DNA of 64,000 nucleotides from Casuarius casuarius (taxonomy: Eukaryota; Chordata; Aves; Casuariiformes; Casuariidae): contig PTFA01000020.1 of the NCBI GenBank assembly GCA_003342895.1, forward strand, positions 4,025,437 to 4,089,436. The letters are read 5' to 3'. The position numbers were made by a program, and so were the translations under genes. Shown here piece after piece: positions 13,367-23,887 of the stretch (position 1 is its first letter; each line of letters starts with the position of its first letter). Under the pieces are notes generated by a model. It was not told the origin of the DNA. It made no database searches and saw only the letters and a program-made list of their open reading frames with translations.

Positions 13367-13440
13367 AGTACATAAAACATAAACATTTTTAAATGGAACT
13401 AGAAGTACATAAAACATAAACATTTTTAAATGGAACTAGA
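13367..13440. repeat. Perfect tandem duplication, 2 x 37 bp
   Basis: Bases 13367-13403 and 13404-13440 are identical over 37 bp with no mismatch. The unit begins AGTACATAAAACAT and ends AAATGGAACTAGA. Nothing similar continues on either side, so this is a simple two-copy duplication and not a longer satellite. Perfect identity implies a recent event, a length polymorphism or an assembly stutter. It sits just upstream of an AT-rich palindromic patch. Confidence 0.97.
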
Positions 13441-13545
13441 GAGATTTTATTGACATACTTCTCTCCCAGACAAAGGCTATGTTATGTATACACTCTAGCG
13501 CTGAAAAGGTAATTCTCCTGTTGATTCTACAGTACCTGTTCTCTC

Positions 13546-13612
13546 TAAATATCTGAGATATTTAATATAAATATAAATATTTAATTAAATAATTAAAATA
13601 ATAATAAATAGA
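13546..13612. repeat. AT-rich low-complexity patch with palindromes
   Basis: The patch starts with a perfect inverted repeat, 9-bp arms TAAATATCT / AGATATTTA around one G (13546-13564). It continues with TAATATAAATATAAATATTT and TAATTAAAATAATAATAAAT-type sequence to about 13612. It contains almost no G or C after 13564. Such stretches can be replication-slippage products or DNA-unwinding or matrix-attachment sites, but no function is shown here. Confidence 0.85.
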
Positions 13613-15734
13613 TTTTTTTTCCACTTCTTAAATGACAAATGTAGTTAAACAAGCAAACAAACAGGGATTTAGATCTAGGACAATACCTTAAGGATTTCAA
13701 AAATATCTTTGACTTTACAGTTGGTAAGGATTTTAACTTCAAGAATTATTTTACAAGCAGACACTATGCATTTTTGTGTTTTCTATGCATTTATGTAAAG
13801 CTCTATAGGTTTCTGAACATGTTAACTATTTTTCATCAAATACACCTCCTGTATCCTTCTACCATTTCTGCATAACGTTTTAAGAGAAAGAAAATTAGAA
13901 AAGAAACGTCTTTAATTAATAAGCCTTTTACAGCATTGTATTAGCAATATTCTCTTGGCAACATGCCATGGCTATCTAAAAAAACAGCCACACAAGCTGC
14001 ATATATTTAACCTGGAATGCTCGTGTTAGTCTACACCTAGTCCTAACAACGAGTTAGGAAAGAAAATTCTGTTGTCTTTGAAATTAAGCTAGTCATAAGA
14101 AATAAGGGCATTATTTATATGCAAGATTTGTGGGTGGACCTCACTTGGTCTTCGTTAGGAGTTCTGCATAGAGATAGCACAAGGAATGATGAAAAGTATG
14201 ATAGTGATAGAGTAGTTCTGGTGATCACTTCAAACTGTCTCCAGTCAAAGGTGAAAGCAAACCTTGTGTCAGTGTGGCCACCACAGTTATCAATACTAAG
14301 AGTCTAATATCAGCACATCAGAAAAGAGGGACTACTCTACAGGGGCCTTTGATTGTAACTACGCATCAACACAGTTGCAAAGAAAGTGCAGATCAGGTAC
14401 CCTTCAAGCCTGGCACAGTTGGACAACAGCCTGGCCATCCCCTGCTAAACTTCTGTAAATTCATGCTTAACTTGTCCCTAGATAACTTTTGTGCCAGAAA
14501 GGGGTAAAACCAACCTGAAAACCTCTGAAATGCCACTGGCTCTCCACAGTCCGTTCCAGGCTTCCAGTCCCCAAGATGAAGTAGTAAACTGATCTGATTA
14601 CTTTCAATAATTATTTATTGCCCATGTCTAAAATAAAATGAGTAATGCATATCTGTTTCTATCCCCAGACCTATTCACTCTTCAGCCTACCAGCTGGTTC
14701 TGGTTTGCCCATAAAATTGCTCTTCTTTCTTTTAGAGTTAATTCTAATTTAAGCCTGGGAAATGAACTTTAATATATAGACTGGGAAGCAGGTAAAGGTA
14801 ATTGCCACTTTAGTTGTGTGTGATTAGAACAATTCAAATTGCTTACAGCTGATTCATTCTCCCATCTTCCACTGTTTCACTAATCCTCTCAGAGTATGCC
14901 CTATCACACACAGAAAGGACCATCACGGGGGGGGTCCTAGTTGCTAAGCTAAAAATCAGAATGTAATAACAAATATTTAAATACAGCATCTTAATTTTAT
15001 AGTGCCTTACCTTTATGTCAACTATGTCCCTACAGATGGTTTCTTCACAGACCTCTAAACTTGCTTAATCCCTTTCCTCATGCATAAATCCTTCCACTCT
15101 GTTTGTCATGTAGATGCTCTAGGACACATGCTCTATAATTTTAGTACATCTTTCTTCAAAATAGAGTGAACTAAGTTGGACAATAAATGTCAGATGAAGA
15201 CAAAATGAGTTCTACAAAGTGACAGCATAACACTCTCAGACTTACAGCCCACTTTATGCAAGCCAACATCTTATTAAACTTTATTACTGCTGCTCGCTGG
15301 TCAAGGAATTTAAATAACACGTGTATTAATACACCTCAATCAATTTCTTCTCAGGCCTGTATGCACATATTTGAAATTCTGTGAATTCGAGCCACAGATC
15401 ATCCATCAGGTTCTCCTTTCAAGAGCTGGATGTATCATAATACCCCTGTAGCAGGATGGTGAAAGGTAGCAACAAAGGAGGAACCTGTGTGTGAATTCAG
15501 AACCATTTCAAACAGCAACAAAAGGAGCACAGTTAACTACTGATGGATTCCTCTGTTCAGCATAAATGTTCCTTCTCCTTCCCAGCCTGGTTCAGGGGAA
15601 AAGCTGCTTATTTCATGCTTTTGAACATTTTCTCGGAAGGGTAAGGAAAGGACAACTTTGGGAAATGTAGAGATCTTTGTTCTGTGTGACAGAATTATGA
15701 TAGAGACTAAATTTGCATAAAGTTCACTTTCCTT

Positions 15735-15760
15735 CAGAGAAATTTAATTTCTCTGCAGAG
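15735..15760. repeat. 21-bp palindrome fused to a 10-bp palindrome
   Basis: Arms CAGAGAAATT (15735-15744) and AATTTCTCTG (15746-15755) are perfect inverted repeats around a single T. The right arm overlaps a second perfect palindrome, CTCTGCAGAG (15751-15760). The CAGAG / CTCTG half-site therefore occurs three times in 26 bp. It could be a dimeric protein-binding site, but no specific factor is assigned. Confidence 0.9.
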
Positions 15761-16044
15761 ATTTATGCTCCTCAGGAATTCAGAGATTGGATTTGTTTGG
15801 CTTTGTGCGACACTCACCATCTGGCTTGTGTTCCTTCNACAGAAAAGTTTACTTTCCTGTCAATTCTGTGTATTTGAAATGTTTTTAATCTTTCTTTTGA
15901 GATCTTGGAAATGGCTGCACAGAGTCTGGCATGTAGCTGCATTAAGAGGACTTTGCTGAGTGAAAATTAGTCACTTATTGTGCTCTGTGCCAGCTGTACT
16001 TTTGCCTGTTGTGTCTGTTTTCCTAACTGCAGAGAGGCTATTGA

Positions 16045-16046
<2 letters not shown>

Positions 16047-16107
<61 letters not shown>
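16047..16107 (+). repeat. Homopolymer of about 61 A
   Basis: An uninterrupted run of A from 16047 to 16107, about three times longer than any other A or T run in the window. An AATAAA hexamer overlaps its start (16044-16049). A retroposed mRNA tail is one explanation, but the usual 10-30 nt between signal and tail is absent. I also see no target-site duplication between the sequence after the run (GAGCAAGCATAAA) and the preceding kilobase. Simple expansion or an assembly or base-calling artefact is equally possible. Confidence 0.95.
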
Positions 16108-16111
<4 letters not shown>

Positions 16112-18153
16112 AAGCATAAAAAACCCCTCTGTTCTTCATACACTGTGCACTGTGAGTGGGCTTGGAGACCCACCAGGATCCGGCAGTTACTTGCATTGCA
16201 CTATGTATTGAAAGGATAAGACAAATCTTCAATGCTCAGAGTTACTAAGGTGTCATTTCTGTTTTTCCAGTATATCTACAGACACACAAAATTCCTAAGT
16301 TTNAAATGCTCAAAATGTCCACCTCCATCTGATAGCAGTACTTATGCAACTTGTAGTCTCCTGCGCCATAATGGGGAGGAAATATTTCTTCTCCATCCTG
16401 CCATTCATTAATTCCACATCCTGTCTCCAGCCCTCCTGGGGTGCTTTCTACTTCCCTATTCTAACCAAATCTCTTTTCCTGCTCTCCCAGTCTTTCTGCA
16501 CAGTCTCTCCATTTCCATCCTTATGCTTTGCTGGCTCTCTAAGTCCATTTGAAGAACAATTTTTTTCTTTCGTTCAAAAAGAAAGCAGTAAAGGGAGAAG
16601 AGGAGGAAGAAAGATGATGAAAAGTGAAACAGCATAGGAGATGGGAAGAAATACTCTAAGACCAGAAAAAAGGTAGAGGCAAAGCTGGCAACACCTCGCA
16701 TGCTAGTGCATGAATAGCAAGCAAGTGGAAGCAGCATCGCTATCAGTAGGGGAAGGAAAGCGCAGCATTGCGGGATGGGCCAGTGGCCTGTATCTGTATC
16801 CTTGGTACGTCTGGCATATGCAGGTCTGAGAATTTTCCTTCGCTGCCTTGCAAATTCTCCTTTCTCTTTCACTGACAAACGAGAAACAGCTCACGTGGAA
16901 AAACGGAAGACCTGCGATGCACTGCCACTAAGCCCTGTTGTTGGAGCATACGGCTGGGTAAGCCGGGAGGAGGGTTATGTTTACTCGCAGAGATCCGCAG
17001 GCTCTCCAAGCACGGCCGTCCCACAGGAGAGCGCGGCAGCAGGAGACGAAGCTCTGCAAAGAGTCGTTTGGAGATTTCTGTCAGCTGCACAAGTTACTTA
17101 ACTGACCTGGAGAAGCAGACAACCTGCTTAAGGCTCCTGATCCCAAGTGACTCAAGTCTGTTGGCTGTAGATGCCTCTACAAGCATCTGTCTATGAAACT
17201 CCCCCTTTGCGCAGGCAGGAATAAAAGATTAGCAAGCAACAGACAGCACAGCAGCCTGACTCACCGGGGGGAGCACAGCGATGCATTTGTATGGACCAAG
17301 TTACTGCAGTATCTAAAGTCTGAAGCTACATTTACTTATTTGCTTGCTGACAGGCATTAAGTTCAAGTTCATGCTCTTTTCCATTTAAATGCGAGCTACT
17401 GAGGCGGTGTGAATTGGCTCTGAGATTTTTCCTTTCTGCCTGTATGTGCAGCACTCTGCGCTTTCCATCCCCCTTCCTGTCTTCACTAGAAGATATGTTT
17501 TTTTTCTGTAAACATACAAAGGGACATGAGATGCAGTGAAGATAAAGGACATGTGACACATGGGTTACATTTAGTCCAGTGCCACAAAGCTTGGGACACT
17601 GACTCTGCATTAGTCACATAATCTCCCAAACATTCTCATTACAGGCAAGATAGCAGAAGACCCTAAAGGGAGATATTGAGGAAGAGTCAACAAATATAGA
17701 TTGCAATACCCTAAAGGTAGCATAAATAATTCTGGCTACAAAGAGGAGCTTAATCCTGCACTGGTTTATACCCCTTACAGCCCCAGTTCTGTCCACAGAT
17801 CCAAGCTTGGCAGCCAGTAACTAGAATTTGAGGGGGGCTCTGCCCCACAGCTCTGATCCAGCAAATTTCTTAGGGGTGTCCAGGAGAGTCTGTGTCAGCG
17901 TGACTTGCAACACCTTTGTATCTCATGTCTTCTGGTAATCCTCTTCATGGCGTTTCCCTCATCCCCATCCACAACCGTTGTGTCGGCTCTTACAAGCCAA
18001 TTCACAAATCTACCAATAAGTCACTAAATAACATCTCTGGGGAAAACCCATCACAAGGGCTAGCTGGACAAAAGGGAGAAGAAAGTACCAATAGTGGTGG
18101 CGCCTGCCCCGACACCACACTTTCAGTTTAACAGCAGAATGCCACCGGTTTTT

Positions 18154-18171
18154 TTGTTGTTGTTGTTGTTG
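18154..18171. repeat. (TTG)6 microsatellite
   Basis: Six exact TTG units flanked by T runs on both sides. Confidence 0.95.
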
Positions 18172-20011
18172 TTTTTAATGCAAAGGATTGTCTTCTGAAT
18201 GACCATTTCTTAGTTCTTTTCCACAAGTTCCTGAATTATCACCATGTCATCATAACATTTAGACACTGCCTCCACTATAGCAAAACACTCAAGAAGATGC
18301 AACATGAGTGACATGACCTACACAACATGGGATAGAAAAATAAGGAGCCTTTCAGGTCTCAGTGCAAATGCAAACTATTTTGACTGGGTAACTAATTTTG
18401 AACTTGTTGTATGTTATTTTTATGCTCATGTTTATCACTTGCAAACCAATACTACTTTCTTTGCTCGAAGCACTGTATTGTCATTATTATTCCATAGCTA
18501 CTTTTACAAGGTTAACCCACATAGCTAGAGATCAAACTAATCATCAGGAGCACTTAGCAATACAAGTATTCATAGTACGACCTGGTGTATACCCAATATT
18601 GGGACCATTCCTTCAATCTTTTCCACCACTCAGGGAGAGACAAGGTGACCGGGTGACCACAGGTTATCAGGAAGCCAGTCAAAAGACAAGTTTCCTATGT
18701 TTTGGATCCTTGTCATACAAATAAGTTCCACAAACTTGGAAAATAAAATCTCCTTTCTACACGTGCACTAAGCAGAAAGAACTTCCTTGCTCAAAAGTAC
18801 ACCAAAGCCATGTACCAATATTTTTTTAAGCAAAAAGCACAGTAGCAGAAAAGTTATGCAGAGTAAAGTGTCCGTATCCTCCTCCTAGTACTTTCAACTC
18901 AATGATATGAGTATCCTGTAGGCAGTTTTTCCAAAATCACATCCTTTACCCATCTACCAAAACCTACTGTATCTGGACAAAGACATAGTATTTGCTCATG
19001 TTGGTATCCAATCCTAAGAGAGTTTCTCCCTAATTCAGATTAATGTTTCAGCTTTGCTAAGTAGAAAGATCATCACAAAACTTTTCTGCTGTCCCCAATA
19101 TTCTCTTTCATGAAAGTATCCTAATATAGTTCTCACCCTGTTCTCCACCCCACTCGTAAGGAGGAAGGGAAATCAAAGCACTCAAAAAACTTCTCTCACA
19201 GCGATAGTGCCTTGTACTCTTCTGACAACAGCCCAACCATGATTAAGGTACTTCTTTTAAACAGCATATATAAAGCAAGTGCCCTCGGGCAAGATCTGCC
19301 ATTTTCACCAGCAGATGGAGCAGGGAATTCTTGCATCCAGAAGTGCTGGATGCGCATTTCTGCGTTTGTTTCCTGTCAGAGCATTTTCTAGTTTTCCTAC
19401 CTGCGTTTTGTAAGCCCCTCTTGTCAGATGAAAGAAGTTGTGCCAAAAGTGACTGATTTTTCTTCATGGAGGAGAAGCAAGAGTAGCTTTTCTCCTCCAA
19501 CCATGCTTCCTGGAGGTTTGCGGATTCTAGATCCAGCAAGTCACCTCCTCCTCAGGCTCACTCACTGACAAGCCCCCTCCAAAGCATACAGGAACTGTAA
19601 GTTTATGCTAATACTTTAACTTTTGTAACTCGCATGCTGGACTGCATGCCATTTAGCATAAAATTTCACATATATGTTCAAGAATAATTATCTAATTCTT
19701 CCAAATTTAAAGCTGCTCCACGTATAGTATATGCTATGTGCTCAAGTGGAGAAAGAGTTTATGCAAACAATTTCCCGCTCCCCTGGCATCTCGGAGGGGA
19801 CATAATCACCATGCTCAGGCAAAAGCGTTCTCAGGAGAGCTCAGGAATCAGTTTGTTGCAAGAAGGAATAGAAGTGAACTTCACTTTAATTTTGTTTTTA
19901 TCTAAATATAAAACTGTATTTCACAAAAACTCCTCTCAAGAAACTTTAAACAATATTACGTTCATATATGTGGGGCTATATACACACACACACGCCTATC
20001 TAAAATCAGAC

Positions 20012-20038
20012 ATATCATATATGCAATATATATGATAT
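20012..20038. repeat. AT-rich inverted repeat between short (CA)n tracts
   Basis: Perfect 11-bp arms ATATCATATAT (20012-20022) and ATATATGATAT (20028-20038) surround a GCAAT spacer. The hairpin lies between two short CA microsatellites (19982-19993 and 20047-20059). It is probably a by-product of alternating purine-pyrimidine low-complexity DNA. Confidence 0.88.
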
Positions 20039-22769
20039 ATCAAGTGCACACACACACACTCCTGGAGCTTAATGTTATGAATCCATCTTTGGACCTAGTT
20101 TTCTGAAGGTCCTTCATGCAAGGTCCTTTAGTTCTGCGTTCAAAGGCCACAAAAGCCAGGGGGGCTGCAAGTTTCTGAGGCTCCCTGGGCCATGACTGTT
20201 AGCTGTGGCTGGTAAGCAACCACCAGTGAATGTAAAATTGCCAGTGGAAGCAGCCAGATACCCCACACTTTTGAAAATCATGCATTTAAATAGGGGCTAG
20301 GGCAGTATTCATAATACATAATTTTAGATCCTTAATTTCTGTTCCCAAGTTTGGCAGCATTTCTTCGTTCATCACCACTGAATAGAAACAGGAGGGAGGT
20401 TTAGACATTAGAAATATTTAAGATTATACAGTATGAATTCTTCTTCCCTTCTTCAAGCCCTCCCCTCCTCCCCCAAGGTCTATCTTGAAGCTCCTACTGA
20501 AAACATGGTGTCAGATGGATATATTTCATATATAGACACACAATTTCTTTGTGTATACACACACACTCCTACAAGGAGCAGAAAATCTCTGTAATTTACT
20601 ATTGCTTTGTTTAGTATTCGGGCACCAATGTGACAGNTAAAACAGAATTACCCTTGCACCCCAGGTACCATTGATCGGAGAAATGTGAAAGTATATCCCT
20701 GCTGGGCTGTCTGATTTCTGTATTTTTTATGTCTCTTCAGTCTGTTCTCTTGTACAAGTCAAGCAAGAAGAATATAAATGTCAACAAGCTATGAATATTA
20801 GTTGTTCCCTTCTGACTTAAGCCCTTCTTGGGTTGGTGAGCTTCAAATAATTACAAAGAGATGGTGGCGTGTTTGTGGGGAGGAGTTATCTAGAACCCAC
20901 TGTCTAGACCTGCACTTGCTGTCTATCCAAGTCCTTGCTTAACTTCTGCTGTTGATACATGATCTGACAGCATCTGAGACATCCACAGGGATCCTCCATA
21001 TTTAAATACTGAGGAAAATCAACATCATCCTCACATCAGATATCACAGCTCTTTTTGGTATACTCCATTCAAAGCTTTTCTNGTAGTTATTTTAAGCCTT
21101 ACACAAATCAGTGGATATTTCTTACCTTTTTCCCTAAACAGTTCATTTTACTCTCTTTCGTCTCAAGAAAAAATCCTACAGGAAATAATCTATTACCCTT
21201 CTTAAAGCATCCTGTAGAATTTAACTGAAAATTATATTCTTCTTATATAAATCTATAGAACTTCTTTCTAGTCGTAGAAAAGACAGCGCAGACCATTGTT
21301 TCCTGCAGATTTTTAGACGTGGGTCTATGGAANGACAGTATGCTTCCGAATAAATAATATCAATTTTGCCTTTACTAATTTCATGGAAATCTAGTTCTGA
21401 ACTTCTGTGGGTTTATTCCTTTATTCAATTTTTCTTAATAGCTATGAAGAGATACCTGTGCTCTATTTGCCCACAACAGCTAGACAGTAAAGCAATTCAA
21501 GTGCTGCACTTCCGAGCTGAAGTGAAGGTGCTCGAGGAGGCACTTCTATTCCTACTTCCCAGTTCATTTTCTCCCTGCTGAAGCAACCAGCAGCATTAAA
21601 TCCTTCTGGGGCTTGAGGCGTGTGCTCTGTGGGCACCTGGACTACAGTGAGCTCAGCCAGCTACTTCGTGTATCAAAGAGCTATATTTTGATCAGTAACT
21701 GAAGTGACATCTCAGGGACAGTTGAAACTGTTGACTAATGAGTTGACTACTGAAACTGAAGGAAAGAAAACCCCTGCACTTTTTTAAAAAATCCCTTCCA
21801 TTTTTCAAACTAGATCCCAAAGGCTTCTTAGGTTAGATTCACAAACACAGAAAGAAACACGTCTTCAGAGCCAACACCTTTCCTCTCCCAGTTCAGCCAG
21901 TCCCCCCAGAGCTAAGTCCAGCCAGAGATCCAACATTGAAAGTAAAAGTGAGAAAACATTATCCTCAGGTCACCAGATATCTGGAATTTCCAGCTGAAAC
22001 AACATTTTCTTCAGAGGCTACAGATCTTGGAAGAAGAATAATGTGAGCTGCATTTGTAGAGCAGTTGTCTCTTTACCATACATTCCAGCACAAGGGTGGC
22101 AGCAAATAACTGTCCAAGCATGATTTGAAGTCTTGGACCAATCCAGGTTCCCAGAGTCTGACAAACTGCTCCCTGAACAGAGAGCATAAATACTAAGGGC
22201 ACGGCACTCCAAGTGTCTCCAGCTCATTTCTTTGAGCTGTGCGGTAAGGGCAGACGAGTGTCGTCCTACATGACTCTAACAACATGCAAAGACACTTGAA
22301 AAGGAGCAGGACCGTCTGATCCATCCGTTTATTACACAGATAAGCCCTACGGCGCTTGTGCCAACTTCATAAATTCCTAGAAGCTTCCAACTTCCTGAGA
22401 GATTTTGGTCTTTAACCTTCATCAGTACAGGCTTTAGGGCTAAGCACACTACTTCAGCGTAAGCTAACCTTTCCCTCCTAGTTCAAGGGGAAGGGAGAGA
22501 GAGCTGGGCACTACTGCTGCCCTCAGGGCTCTGGGGGTTATTCCACACCTATGTGTAACTCAAAGGCCTCCTACATGGCTGATGGTTTTCTGAATGCAGC
22601 AAATAAGTAGAGAAGCCTAAAGGGAGCAGAATTTGCCTGCAAACATCCCTCTGCTTGAACCTTGATATTTTAAACAATGCCTGATGTTAGTAAAACCCCA
22701 TGCACATGCTTATTCAATAAGCAGAGTAATTATCTTTGATTTTTATATACAGCCACATGGGAAAAATTT

Positions 22770-22784
22770 AAAAAAAAAAAAAAA
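22770..22784. repeat. A15 homopolymer
   Basis: Fifteen A with no retroposon-like sequence recognised upstream. Confidence 0.9.
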
Positions 22785-23873
22785 TCTTGTTTCCAGTTTT
22801 CACATCCATGAAACATAATGCAACAGTATGAGAGATGTTTTAGTCTGTTAATAAAAAACACATGAAAAATTTACTTAAAATAATATTTCTTTTAAACATT
22901 TCTTTCCTGATAAATGCTAATGTTAAGTGGTCTCACGAAATCTGCTTGTGAGTTCTTCAGGAACCCCAATTTTTCATAATTTTTTTTCATTATTTGCTCC
23001 AGAACTAGTAAAGTGACTGAAATGTTTGATGGAATGGAGCCAAACTTCACTATACCACCTCTGCCTTTACCACTTAGGATATAAGCCTATGAGCTGTTCA
23101 TACAAACAAATCCACATCACATTAAAGAATTTGCAATACAGCAAATTAAGCATTCTTTGTAAATATATGTAGTGCAGGCTACAACAGCACAGGCTGTAGC
23201 TCAAGAGCAGCCACAGAAGTGACCAGCTTTATTTTAAGAATGAAATGCAGCTCATAAACTTCTGCACTAACAAGCCTGTTTCTGGATGCAAGTCCCTTTT
23301 TTTCGGGCTTGCAGTTCCAAGTAACAGACTGATCTACTGAATTTGTCAAAACTTCTCTCCTAACTGCCCCTGCCCACCTTGGTGTCACAGCCTTGGGCAT
23401 GCACTAATCTAGATAAAGTAGTGGCTCACCTGGTTTCTCACACCTCACCTTCCTTACAGGGAGGGGGGAACTAGTTTCTGCTTCATTTTATGCAAACTGT
23501 CATCAGTTACTTCATCACTTGTTCAAGGAGACATGAAGGAAGCCACCAATTAGGCAGAACTGGCCAGATGTATGCTACATAAAGGCATCTTTAGTGCACA
23601 AAGGACAAAAAAAACCCTCTGTAGGTCTGCTATTAGTACCTCTAAAACAAACTAGCAGATGGAAAGTGTAGCAGCCTCTCCTTCGCTGAGCCAGTCACTG
23701 CTGTGCTATTGGAAGTCCTCTAATCAGATTTTGTTTATACTTCTTTCCAGAACTGCTGAGTCTTGTCAGCAAAAAAAACCCCAGAAAATGCTAACATAGA
23801 GCATTTTGCGGTCAATTTGGTGTTTTCATTTGAACTACCTTTTGCAACCCATGTACCTCCTTTCAGAATGGGG

Positions 23874-23887
23874 AAAAAAAAAAAAAA
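23874..23887. repeat. A14 homopolymer
   Basis: Fourteen A following GGGG. Confidence 0.9.

Larger units (their letters stand above)
7234..15734. other. AT-rich unique DNA, no gene recognised
   Basis: Stop-dense in all frames. It holds the short homopolymers, C-rich tracts, the GGAA stretch, the inverted repeat at 11950, the 37-bp duplication and the AT patch listed separately. A G8 run occurs at about 14926-14933. Nothing else is supportable. Confidence 0.7.

Noticed and set aside
16456..16878. 140-codon minus frame with Ser/Phe-rich stretches
   Set aside because: It follows from the purine-rich and pyrimidine-rich blocks and shows no homology.
18099..18113. TAGTGGTGGCGCC considered as a third CTCF site
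   Set aside because: The core needs an A where the sequence has T, and the upstream half does not align without an insertion.
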